DNA from: Prinsepia uniflora
Taxonomy: Eukaryota > Streptophyta > Magnoliopsida > Rosales > Rosaceae
Length of the DNA: 64,000 bases
Reading direction: 5' to 3'
NCBI GenBank assembly: GCA_032719365.1
Contig: CM064866.1
Span: 72,427,028-72,491,027, forward strand
The notes under the pieces are model-generated. The model made no database searches and was not told the DNA's origin. It saw only the letters and a program-made list of their open reading frames with translations. Positions within the stretch are counted from its first letter, which is position 1. Each line of letters starts with the position of its first letter. The translations under genes were made by a program, and so were the position numbers. Below, piece by piece: positions 46,873 through 57,700 of this stretch.

Positions 46873-47759
46873 AATTAAAAATCATTCTTAATGTGTTAGT
46901 ATGTATAAAATTGTTTATATTTGAAATGTTCATATTTGTGAATTAAGTATACATATTCTTAAATTTTATTTATTTATTTAATTATGTTGCCATAATACTT
47001 GTTCATATTTTATTCGTTTACTTTCATAGTATTACATGTATATTACTTGTTTACAATTACTTTATTTTATGATTATTTATTTTTTTTATTTAATATTTCT
47101 ATTAAACAAAAAATTAAAAAAAAAATAAAAAAAAATAAAAAAAATAAAAAGAAAATTTCGGATAAGTATAAATCAATTGTAGTAAATAAATGAACAATTT
47201 AATCTGTGCATACTTAATTTTAGATTGTGTTTTAACTATTCATTTTACTTTTATTATGTTTATTAAATGTTCCTACTTGTTTATAATTACCTTTACGAAA
47301 TTTTCATACCTTTTATTGTTGTGTTAGCATAAATAAGTTGTAATTATGTTACTTGTTTTTTTTTTTGTCATACTTGTTCATAATTGTATACTTGTTCATA
47401 ATTTGGTTACACTTTTACACACTTGAGTTATTTTCATATTTGAGTATCCATTTTTGTTCACATCTTTTATGTCTTATGCTTGCCTTATTATATTAAATCA
47501 CAATGTTCATAATATGTTTTTTTTTCGTAAATTGTATTTAATGCCTTTATTGTGTTATTTCATTAATTGTATTTTATACTTGTTTATTTTATTAATTTTT
47601 AGGAGCTATATATATTTATATATGTGACTTTCCTGAATGTAAATAATGTTTCCTATTAAATGTTTTAGAGTTGCATGAATCTCAAGACCCCTTTTTCTTC
47701 AAAATTCTACTTTCGGGAACAGGTAGCGCCCCTTTTTTTTATTTTCTCCTTAACCCTTC

Positions 47760-47806
47760 GTGATGTGTGGATTTCATCACCACACACCATAGACTCGAAT
47801 CTATGG
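47760..47806 (+). ncRNA. Structured leader unit 1 (two hairpins)
   Basis: Hairpin a: GTGATG/CATCAC (47760-47765 with 47775-47780), 9-nt loop. Six nt later, hairpin b: CCATAGA/TCTATGG (47787-47793 with 47800-47806). It is similar in layout to unit 2, 407 nt downstream. An RNA role is inferred from paired changes only. Confidence 0.45.
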
Positions 47807-47875
47807 GAATGAGGTTGGGGCGGAGTTTGTAAACACTCGGGTTTGGTAATTCACCAAATCTTCCATCGGTTGGTT

Positions 47876-48142
47876 ATGGTGTCTAGAAGGGTTATGACTG
47901 GTGACAAGATTTGGATTAAGAAAGAGAACACCAATGGAGTATATGCCAATGCAAGCCTCGGGGTGTTCTCGAAATTATCCTTACTTCTCGCGTTACATCT
48001 ATCTCAACTAGCCATGATTAACGTTGAATGGTGGAAGGGTGGTTATCAGTATGCGCAGGCCGTACGCCCAGGAAAGTATTATGAGAAGCGAAAGGGGAAA
48101 GTTATTCATGACGCTCTAAGGCTCTACTTATTGCATAAATAG
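47876..48142 (+). CDS. Small ORF in the Athila leader, unknown function
   Basis: 88 codons from an ATG (MVSRRVMTGDKIW); the open frame begins slightly earlier without an ATG. Composition is protein-like, with a hydrophobic centre (LSLLLALHLSQLAM), a WWKGGYQY stretch and a basic C-terminus (KYYEKRKGKVIHDALRLYLL). I do not recognise it as any retroelement domain. It lies exactly between the two structured units. It may be a relic or captured piece, or chance in an otherwise stop-rich leader. Confidence 0.3.
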   Translation: MVSRRVMTGDKIWIKKENTNGVYANASLGVFSKLSLLLALHLSQLAMINVEWWKGGYQYAQAVRPGKYYEKRKGKVIHDALRLYLLHK

Positions 48143-48166
48143 TTGCATACCCTCCCTGAGATTTCA

Positions 48167-48215
48167 TGATGCTCGGAATTCATCACCGGGCCCCCTAGAC
48201 TAAGTGAATCTAGGG
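48167..48215 (+). ncRNA. Structured leader unit 2 (two hairpins)
   Basis: Hairpin a: TGATG/CATCA (48167-48171 with 48181-48185), 9-nt loop. After the same 6-nt spacing from CATCAC, hairpin b: CCCTAGA/TCTAGGG (48193-48199 with 48209-48215). Compared with unit 1, the third pair of stem b changes from A-T to C-G on both sides. Confidence 0.45.
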
Positions 48216-48689
48216 AAGTGAGATCGAAGGTGTAGGCCATTCTTTCATGAACTCTCACGTAACTCTTATGTCTTGTGCAGGTTCTAATAAATGCATTCAT
48301 ACCATGCTTCATGTAGATACTTTTGTGTTGCATTAGTTTAGATGCATTTGGAACTTGTGCATTTTCTTGCTATTACTGTGACTTTTTGTTAATTATAGCC
48401 TCTATTTTTGTCACACTGTATGAAATCTATACTCTCATACCCTTACTATCTCTTTTTGTGTATATGTTAATTCCAGCTTAAGTTAATACTTGTTCATAAC
48501 TCACATTTTCTTGCTAATTGTGACTTTCTTAACTTGTATTCCGGACATTAATTCTAACTTTTGTCGCAACTATTTTATTTTAACTTTCACTAGCTAAGTA
48601 CTTGTGTATATTCACCTTCTAACTTAGTGTTCACTTTTAATTTAGGTACGTACTTATGAATGCACGCTCATTAGTCTAAGCTTGATCGG

Positions 48690-50009
48690 TTGAGAAAGCA
48701 ACTTGACATCTCACCAAGCAACGCAACATTCAGAGACGCACTTAAGAAAACCAGCTCATCCGGACCACCATCCCCAATACTCGGTGAATCAATAAGTGAG
48801 AAGAGTAATTTAGACGAGGAACAGATTTTTGGAACACCAGTAGTCATGGCAAGAAATCTGAGTATCCGAGAGCAGACATGTGCTAACACAAGTGGCATGG
48901 CGAATTTCTGCATCCAGTATCCCGAGCCTAGAACTAACAAGAAAGATATTGAGCTCAAGAGTGGAGTCCTTCATCAGTTACCCAAGTTCCATGGAATCAG
49001 AAATGAAGATCCACACAAACACTTGACGGAGTTCCAATTCATTATCAGTAGCATGTGTCCCGATGATGCGGATTTAGAAATCATGAAGCTGAAGGCTTTC
49101 CCATTGTCCTTGGAAGATAGAGCACGGGTGTGGCTTTTGAGTCTCCCACCCAATCATATTGACTCTTGGGAGAAGCTGGTTCAGGAATTTCTTACCAAAT
49201 ACTTTCCTGCCTCAAAGATTACGGTGTTAAGAAAGGAGATCACTGGAATCAAGCAAAAAGATCATGATGAGAATTTCAGCCAGTATTATGAAAGGTTTAA
49301 GGAACTCTGTGCTTCCTGCCCGACTCACGGAATCACTGAAGGATATCTCTTAACCTACTTCTACGAAGGACTCAAAGGTTGGGATAGAGGACTACTTGAT
49401 GCTGCAGCTAACGGAAGTTTCTTAGCTCGGAGTTTAGTAGACGGTTGTGCATTACTTGAAAACCGTGCACTCAATGATGCACAATATGAAGGTGCCGAGC
49501 CTATTCCAAGAAAGGTACATGAGGTAAGTTCCCAAGTTATTAATGATTCTAAATTAGATAAAATCACCTCTATGCTTTCGAATGTGTTGGAACTAAAGAA
49601 GCAGGTAGCCCCGGTATGTTCCATATGCTCCCAAGGCCATCTTGAGGACCAATGCCCCTACACTGCAAGGGAGGAAGACCCCGGGACTGAAATGGCACAT
49701 GCCATTGGTGGATTTCAAGGAGGGCCAAGGACCCAAGGCTATAGTTGGAGAGATCCGAACAATGTCCTAAACCCTCAACACATGATGACAGGTCCAAACC
49801 GTGCCCCGAATCCTCAACATTTCCAAAAGCCCACATGGCAACCAAGGCCCCTGGTTCCATTTTCTAACTTTTCTCATAATCATGCAAATAATCATATCTC
49901 TTCATCTTCTAATCCGGATTATGATAAAATGCTGGCTGCTCTTTCACAAGGGCAGCAAACACTAATGGCTTCGACTCAAGCTCTTGTCACAGGTCAGCAA
50001 AATCAGTAA
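48690..50009 (+). pseudogene. gag: Athila Gag, ended by a premature TAA
   Basis: 439 open codons; the first ATG (MARNLSIREQ) is at 48846, and a TAG at 48672 closes the frame upstream, so the true start may be lost. The Gag core is clear (HGIRNEDPHKHLTEF, RARVWLLSLPP, FLTKYFPASK, YERFKELCASCP). A short-spaced zinc knuckle (CSICSQGHLEDQC, CX2CX3HX4C) lies near residue 310. The TAA at 50007-50009 is in frame with further gag/pol sequence and interrupts what should be one polyprotein. Confidence 0.85.
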
Positions 50010-50432
50010 AAAGACATCGCTGATCTCAAGGACCAAATGGGCAAGGTCGTGGACTTCATGGGTAAAATCCAAGCTAGTGGGGTTCTTCCACCTCAACCTA
50101 CACCCAACCCGAATGCAAGACCTGAAGCCAATGCGATTATCACTCGAAGTGGTAAAGTGCTCGGTGAAATAGAGCCAGATCCAGCCGTTTCTGAGGATGA
50201 AAAGCACAAGGTGGCAACTAAGACCACCACGGCACAACCGCCAGTTCAACCTACCCACACACAAGGTAACAACCCAATCCCTTCAAGTTCTGTTGTTACT
50301 AATTCCCCGTCTGTGCGTGCACCATTTCCAAGTAGACTTGCCAAATCTAAGAAGGATGAATTCGATGAGGAAATCTTGGAAATCTTCAAAAGGGTGCAAA
50401 TCAACATGCCCTTGATCGAGTGCATCAAATAA
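50010..50432 (+). pseudogene. Athila Gag-Pro linker segment between two stops
   Basis: Same frame as gag. It reads through a basic, low-complexity linker (NAIITRSGKVLGE..) to an acidic ILEIFKRVQINMPLIECIK segment typical of Athila upstream of protease. TAA at 50430-50432 follows, where family members continue into VPKYAKFLKELC. A single C-to-T change could explain this stop. Confidence 0.75.
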
Positions 50433-51539
50433 GTGCCAAAATACGCAAAATTTCTGAAAGAGTTATGCACTCCAAGGCGCCAAACGAGGGAGAAGGAGGT
50501 TGTGATGGTGAGTGAAACAGTTTCGGCTGTAATCCAACGACGGCTACCCCCAAAGTTGAAGGATCCAGGGAGTTTTTCGGTTCCCTGCGTGATTGGTAAC
50601 AAGTCTTTTGATAAAGTCATGCTAGACTTAGGTGCATCCATTAATGTTATGCCATATTCGTTATATGTTGCCCTAGGTTTAGGAAAATTACAACATGATG
50701 ATGTTATCATTCAATTAGCCGATCGTTCTAATGTGTATCCCAAGGGATACGTCGAAGATGTTCTTGTGCAGGATAACCACCTCATTTTCCCCGCGGATTT
50801 TTATGTCCTAGAAATGGAGGATTCCCCTACGAATCAAGCTCCACTAATGTTGTTGGGAAGACCATTCATGAGAACTGCTAAGACGAAGATTGATGTATTC
50901 AATGGTACATTAACAATGGAAGTTGATGGAGAGGAAATTGGCTTCAACATTTTCGATGCCATGAGGTACCCTACTTCCACAACTCAAACTACATTTTCTA
51001 TTGATGTGTGCACTTCTTTTGTAGAAAAACATCTTGAATCAATTCGAGAAGACACGCTCAATATGATAATCCAGGAAGGAGTTGGCCTCACTCAATCAGG
51101 GGACGCCTTGGTTGAAGATACGGATTATGAACTAGGGCTTCGAATTTTGGATGCAGTCATGACCCTAAATGAGGCCCCCAGAATGGTAAATCCTCAGGTA
51201 CCCTTGTCCCTTCCAGTTAGTACTAATGCTACTCCTCCTTCAGTAGTGCAGGCCCCCGTTCTCGAGCTCAAGGTTCTGCCGGACCACCTGAAGTATGCCT
51301 ATCTTGGCCCGGACGAGACTCTGCCTGTCATAGTGTCCTCTGCACTAACCGAATCACAGGAAGACAGATTGGTACGGGTCTTGACAAAGTACAAGACAGC
51401 CATTGGATGGACTCTGTCCGATATCAAGGGAATCAGCCCTACAACCTGTGTACATCGAATCTTGCTTGAAGATGATGCAAAACCCTCTCGCGAAGCTCAA
51501 CGTCGCCTTCATCCCCCGATGATGGAGGTCGTGAAATAA
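50433..51539 (+). pseudogene. pol: Athila protease and RT N-terminal segment
   Basis: 368 codons in the same frame. VPKYAKFLKEL is followed by an aspartic protease with DLGAS (within VMLDLGASINVMP), then LGRPFMRTAKTKIDVFNG. The start of RT (ILLEDDAKPSREAQRRLHP) is at the end. TAA at 51537-51539 interrupts before EVIKLLDCGVIYPIS. The active-site aspartate is retained. Confidence 0.85.
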
Positions 51540-52223
51540 GAGGTCATCAAACTCTTGGACTGTGGTGTCATCTACCCAATATCCAACAGCAAATGGGTCT
51601 CACCAGTCCAAGTAGTCCCAAAGAAAAGTGGAGTCACAGTTGTGGCGAACAGCGAAGGCGAGCTGGTGCCCCAAAGAACAGTGACCGGATACAGAGTTTG
51701 TATCGATTATCGGCGCCTTAACAAAGCAACTAGGAAGGATCACTTTCCTTTGCCCTTCATTGATCAAATGCTTGAAAGGTTAGCAGGTCACTCCTATTAC
51801 TGTTTTCTTGATGGTTATTCTGGATATAATCAAATCTGTATCGCTCAAAATGACCAAGACAAAACGACTTTCACTTGTCCTTTTGGAACTTTTGCCTACC
51901 GAAGAATGCCTTTCGGTTTATGTAATGCTCCAGGTACTTTCCAAAGATGCATGCTTTCTATTTTCTCTGAATATGTCGAAAAAATAATTGAAGTATTTAT
52001 GGACGATTTCAGTGTCTTTGGGGATAGTTTTGATGCATGCTTAGAACACTTAGAACTTATCTTACAAAGGTGTGTCGGAACTAATCTAGTACTTAACTGG
52101 GAAAAATGTCATTTCATGGTTAGACAAGGGATAGTCTTAGGCCATATTGTCTCTGAAAGAGGAATTGAAGTTGATAAATCTAAAGTTGATATGTGCGACA
52201 CTTACCCTCTCCCACTTCGGTGA
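51540..52223 (+). pseudogene. pol: Athila reverse transcriptase segment
   Basis: Continues in frame after the stop: WVSPVQVVPKK, then CIDYRRLNKATRKDHFPLPF, FAYRRMPFGLCNAP and the catalytic FMDDFSVFG. All RT core motifs are present. The frame is lost near 52193-52200 by a one-base shift, and the true continuation is in the frame opening at 52193. Confidence 0.88.
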
Positions 52224-53159
52224 GAGAGATCCGTTCATTTCTTGGTCACGCAGGTTTCTACAGAATATTTATCAAGGACTTTTCCCACATTGCAAGGCCC
52301 TTGTGCCGATTGCTTCAGAAGGAGACACCCTTCGTCTTCGATGTTGACTGTCAGGAAGCTTTTGAGAAGCTTAAAACTCTTCTAACCACTGCACCCATTC
52401 TTTGTGCCCCGGATTGGTCCTTACCCTTTGAACTAATGTGTGATGCCTCTGACTATGCAGTTGGTGCTGTACTAGGACAAAGGCGGGACAAGAAGCCCTA
52501 CGTCGTTTATTATGCATCCAGAACTCTGAATGATGCTCAAATGAACTACACCACTACCGAGAAGGAGTTGCTTGCTGTAGTGTTTGCTTTAGATAAATTT
52601 CGCTCTTATTTACTTCGAACTAAAGTCATTATTTACACTGATCATGCAGCACTGAAGTATCTCCTCGCCAAGAAAGAGGCGAAACCAAGGCTCATCCGAT
52701 GGATTCTTCTTCTCCAAGAGTTTGACATCGAGATTAAAGACAAGAAAGGTGTAGAAAATGTGGTGGCAGACCATTTGAGTCGCATAGCAAATGAACGAGA
52801 TCCTGTGGAAATTCAGGAGATGTTTCCGGATGAACAACTCTTCGGAATTCAGGTAAGTACTCCTTGGTATGCTGATATCGTAAATTACTTAGTCACCAAG
52901 CAGTTACATTCCACTCTCACCCGTGCACAAAAAGATAAACTTAAGAAGCATGCTAGGTACTATGTTTGGGATGAACCTTATTTATGGAAACACTGTGCAG
53001 ATTTATTGATTTGGAGATGTGTCCCTGATATTGAACATAGGTCAGTCCTAGAGTTTTGTCATAACCATGCTTGTGGGGGTCACTTTGGATCTCGAAAAAC
53101 TGCACTCAAAATTTTAGAATCTGGACTATATTGGCCCACACTTTTTAAAGATACGGTGA
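52193..53159 (+). pseudogene. pol: Athila RT thumb, RNase H and integrase N-terminus
   Basis: Different frame from the preceding segment. [15 protein letters not shown] begins the connection, then RNase H with [21 protein letters not shown] and [10 protein letters not shown]. The integrase zinc-binding part begins ([22 protein letters not shown]) but stops after YWPTLFKDT; the CxxC half of the HHCC motif and the first two catalytic acidic residues are absent. Open sequence runs on to 53179 only as out-of-frame residue past the deletion point. Confidence 0.85.
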
Positions 53160-53861
53160 TTCTGCAACAAGACCATTGAAGCCTTACTGAAACGATACGG
53201 TGTCACTCACAGAGTCTCTACACCGTATCATCCTCAAACGAGTGGAATGGCCGAAGTCAGCAATAGGGAAATCAAGAAGATCTTAGAGAGAACCGTGGGC
53301 CCTAGTCGCAAGGATTGGAGCCAGCGATTGGATGATGCACTTTGGGCCTACAGGACGGCCTACAAAACTCCTATAGGGATGTCACCCTATAGGTTGGTCT
53401 ATGGAAAAGCATGCCACCTTCCGGTGGAACTGGAGCACAGAGCATGGTGGGCTGTCAAGACTTTCAACATCAAGCTAGATGACGCCGGTTTGCATCGAAA
53501 GCTCCAGCTGAGCGAGCTTGAGGAAATCATAAATGATGCCTTCGAAAACACTCTGATCTACAAGGAGAAGACTAAGGCATTTCATGACAAGCAGATCAAG
53601 AGTAAAATGTTTGACATCGGACAAAAAGTTTTGCTATTCAATTCCCGACTCAGACTCTTTCCCGGTAAGTTATGTTCTAGATGGGTAGGTCCTTTTGTTG
53701 TTACTAATATGTTTGTCCATGGAGCCATACAGATCAAAAGCATCGAAACTGGGAAGGAGTTCAAAGTCAATGGCCACAGATTAAAGCCGTACATAGAGGC
53801 ATTTGGAGAGCATGATGTGGAAACCAGCGAAGGTGCTACGGCCTCGCATCACATGAGTTGA
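53160..53861 (+). pseudogene. pol: Athila integrase C-terminal part
   Basis: Resumes in the gag frame at [14 protein letters not shown], with [18 protein letters not shown] carrying the last catalytic glutamate region, then the C-terminal integrase domain ([24 protein letters not shown]). With the preceding segment this shows a deletion, roughly 300 bp by family layout, through the catalytic core, and a frame change across it. No chromodomain, as expected for Athila. Confidence 0.85.
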
Positions 53862-55664
53862 CTTCAGCACTCCGTCAAAGCGCTTGTTGGGAGGCAACCC
53901 AACGTATTCCCGAGTCGTGAAGGAGCCATCACCGCAGATTTGCTCTCTTTAATCCCTTCACTCCCTTTTATGTTTATGTCTTTAGTGTTTTTCTTAATTT
54001 ATTTTAATTTATCTTAGTTTATTTTCGTAAAATCCTCTTCCTTACTTAGAGTCTATGTTCATTTCACTTCTACTTTCTTACATTGAGGACAATGTAGAAT
54101 TAAAGAGTGTGGGGGGGGGGGGGGGGGGGGGGGGGGGGTGGTTTACAATTTTAAGTGCACAATAAAATTGTTTTTAATTAAAATAAATTTAAAAAAAAAA
54201 AGAAAAAGAAGTTATTTCGGCTTTCTTGAGTCTTTTTGTTTTATCGAGTCTTTAGTTGCCCTTTAACCTGTCAATGATAATAATGAAGGGAATAAGTATT
54301 TTATGGCTTTAAAGATGATCACTATAACTTGAATTCGTTTGTTAATACTTTGTGATTAAATGTTATAGCTTTTAAGATAGTGCATGTAAATTGGTACATA
54401 AACGAGCATGCTAAAACAAGTATGAATCATTTAAACCTTATGTGAGCTTTAGAACTATATATACATCTTTGATGAGTGATTCATAAGTTCTTTGTTTAAA
54501 TTGATATACATATGCCTTATAACTACTTGCAATAGATCTTAATGAACTCTAGAGTACTAGAACTTATTCAATTTGATTTTCAAAGCTTTTAAGTCATTAA
54601 ACTCTCTGATTTTGGATATGATTAAGGCATTAGGGTTAACACCATAAATTCAAACATCCATGCTCCCTATTTTGTGCGCACAAGTTGCGACCCCCTTAGT
54701 TTTAACCCAGTTGAGCCCACATTAAACCTTTCCTTCATCACCATGATTATCTAAACACTTGAGCTTAGTATAGACATCTTTCACCCTTGTTCCAATGATT
54801 CGGTTGAAGACATAAAAATTGTGTGAAGAGAAATTGATGATGTTTTGAAGACTTTTATGTATATGGATTTACTTACTCAAACTTTGTTGTATTGTTGACA
54901 CGTGTTATTACCTTGATATATTGCAAAAAAAAAAGAGTATTGAGTTTCTATCAAGGTAATAAGGTTTGATTATGTAATGTTTGAGTTAAGTCCTTTATAG
55001 TTGTAAATTCAAATGAATTTGAGGCCCAACATGATGGAATTTGGCCTATGTTCAAAGGGATGAAATCATGATATCATTGCACTAAGGTCGGGAAGTTATG
55101 TTATGTTTTGAGAATCTTTTGAGTCTTGGAACGAATTTTGAGCACCACTTGTCCTATATATTCCCTGCCTCTAAACTTAGCCTCATTACAACCTTCGTAA
55201 AGACCTTATGATCCTTAAGATGGTAAATTTTGATTAGTGGAGTCAATCACTTGAGTAAGCTTATAGTTTTGGTTCATCTGTGCAAGTATGTTTTGTTTTT
55301 ATATTGAGGTGTTTGTTTGAGATTTTGCAAAAGTACTTCATTTCTATTATGTGAGCATTTTTCTCACATATTTTGAGTGCAAACACAAACCCTTACAAAA
55401 TCGAGTGGATTTATGAGTGCATATCCCTGTGAGTTGATTCATACTTGTTTTATTCATGTTGAGATCCATTTCACCATATTTACACATTATCTTACTTGTT
55501 AAAATATTTTGTTACCATGTATTAACCCTTGAATTCCATATGCTTAATTGCTTTAAGTGAAAATTTTTGATGCCATGATAAAAATAAAATATTGAGACAA
55601 ATGGTTAAAGGTTTACTTATTTTGAATTCGTAGTTTGATTTTAGTATTTGCTAAGGACTAGCAA
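53862..55664 (+). other. Athila 3' untranslated region, no env-like ORF
   Basis: A hairpin GTTGGG/CCCAAC with loop AGGCAA (53886-53903) lies just after pol. A run of 28 G is at 54111-54138, preceded by attaaagagtgt. The remaining 1.5 kb is A/T-rich with many stops; Athila relatives may carry an envelope-like ORF here, but none is visible. Confidence 0.75.
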
Positions 55665-55684
55665 AGTTTAAGTGTGGGGGTATT
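55665..55684 (+). other. Athila polypurine tract
   Basis: aagtttaagtgtgggggtat abuts the 3' LTR start at 55685. A similar block with a longer G run occurs at 54100-54138. Confidence 0.8.
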
Positions 55685-57700
55685 TGATAGGTCCTCAAAT
55701 AAGCATTATTTTATATTATTTTATACCCTTATACTTGACTTTTAATATTAAAATAATAAATAATTAGATAAAATATTTTATTTTGTGTTATTTCTGTTTA
55801 AATAAATAAAGCTTGTAATTTGGAGCATTTTGGGGAAAGAATCGTCCCGATCGGATTTATAACGAAGAAATTATGGACGGAATTCGATTGAATTATATTT
55901 GTTAATTATTTTTATTATTTCTTTTGCACAGCCCAATCCATTTGATGAAACCAGCCCAGCCCAAATTGCCAGCAGCCCAGCCATCTCAGGAAACAGCCCA
56001 AGACCAAGTTCAAATCTGGCCCAATCACGGCCCTGCCTACGTCACCTGCGCCCTGGCCCGTACCTCTCTCCAGTCCACCTGCTGGCCCGTGCAACACTTC
56101 CAGCCCAGCCTCGGCCCGCGCGAAAGAGAAGCTCGGCCCGAGTCGCTCAGCCCGCATTCCGTCTCCTGCTCGGCCCGAGTCGCAGATCCAATCCGCCTGC
56201 AGCACCCAACCACCCACATGCATCAACCCATACCTTTCTGCCGCTGTCTCACTGCACAGCTACTCCAGGCCGTACGAACCCATCATACGCCAGGCCCGTG
56301 CAACTTCTCCAGCCCTACGGCCTGCTCACCACTCCACCTAACCGCGCAGCCCACTTGCGTGCTCTGAGCCCAGCTGCAGCCTTCAACAGTGCAGCCCAGC
56401 TGCACCAAACAGTGCACCAGCAGCCCAACAGTCCCATTTTCTCCTATTTCTTTTATTTTCAGCCACAAATTAATTCCAAACCTTACCTAAATTTCATCAT
56501 TAAACATCATTGTTCATAATTAGTCATCATTTCATTTTCTTTTATTTTATTGTAATTTTTAATTACTTTATTTATTTTTAGTAGCTTTTTCCTCTTATAA
56601 ATAAGAGTTCATTTTCACTTGAAAGGGGGACTTGGTATTGAGAAAGAACTCCAAAACACAAAATTGTATCTTTCCTTTAGAAATATCAAGCCTAGTATTT
56701 CCGTTGCAATTCTTGAGTTTAAGTTCGCATTCTCGTGTTTATTCATCCATCTTCATAAGGTTTCTTCTGCTGTCAGAAAATCTTATGAATAACATGTCAT
56801 TTTTATTCCATCCATTTTCGGAATCACAAGCTTTCTTGGATTCCGAAGGTGTAACTTGTTCTTTCCTTTGCTTAAACTCTCATTGTTGTTTCGGTTTTAT
56901 TTTCTTTAGTTCAATATTTTTGTGGGTATTTTCTTTCTAACTTTTGTAGACAAGGATATTATTATAATGTGTTCTACTTTTCAAACTTCATTTACTTCAT
57001 ATATTTGAGTGCTTAAGCTTCAATTTTATACTAAGTATTTATGACCGCGTTTCGGTGCACTTAGTATAAAATTGAAGAGATTTAAATGTTTAATACACAT
57101 TCAAATCATAAACATTGGGTTAATCAATTTATAAGTGTTTATGACCGCGTTTCGGTGCATTTATAATGTTTATAAAATGTATGCATGAGTGAGATGGTGA
57201 AAGTATAATTTTGTGATGTATTCAAACTTTGCAAATGTTAGAGTGTTGGTAGATTTTGTGTTTAAAGAAAGTCCACTTGTATATATGTTAAAATAGGAAT
57301 AGAATTAGTTCATTTATGTCTTTACTTATTTTGCATAATCAAAATCCCTAAAACCCCATCTTTATTCTTTTATTCGTTTAATTCATTTATTCGTTATTTC
57401 ATTAATTTATTGATTCTCTTATTTATTAATTTGTTTATTCCCTTATTCGTTAATTCTTTAATTCTTTATTACTTGATTATTCAATTAATTAATTATGTGA
57501 TTATTTAATTCTTTAATTCTTTAATTCTTCAATTCATTAATTATTCATTATTCTTTTTAACTAACATATTATTAATATTCCCTAATTTCCCCGGTTAAGA
57601 ATGATCCCTACTTACCAATACTATAACTACACAAAAGAGTTTAAATTTGCATAATACTCAAATTACATGTTTAATTTAATGCGTAGTTTGGGTGTTATCA
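55685..57700 (+). repeat. Athila 3' LTR (2016 bp)
   Basis: TGATAGGTCC to gtgttatca, followed by TSD ggtct. It keeps the empty hAT site (ctataactacac near 57620) and a single copy of the 42-bp unit that is duplicated in the 5' LTR. The ORF 55899-56519 is the U3 counterpart of 44202-44864. Confidence 0.93.

Larger units (their letters stand above)
46873..48689 (+). other. Athila leader between PBS and gag
   Basis: 1.8 kb, A/T-rich at first with an A-rich stretch at 47107-47150. It holds two related structured units at 47760-47806 and 48167-48215 and a small ORF between them. An acceptor-like tcttgtgcag lies at about 48271-48280. Just before the gag frame an ATG at 48655 opens only a 7-codon frame out of register with gag. 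Confidence 0.7.
43988..57700 (+). mobile_element. Athila-type Ty3/gypsy element, defective
   Basis: 5' LTR 43988-46849, Asp-tRNA PBS 46855-46872, gag-pol remains 48690-53861, PPT 55665-55684, 3' LTR 55685-57700, perfect TSD ggtct (43983-43987, 57701-57705). Lineage is called from the Athila-style Gag, the FMDDFSVFG RT motif and the tRNA-Asp PBS. The LTRs differ at about 20-25 positions over 2 kb by eye, so the insertion is young. Three nonsense codons, a frameshift and loss of the integrase core leave it without its own machinery. Confidence 0.93.
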
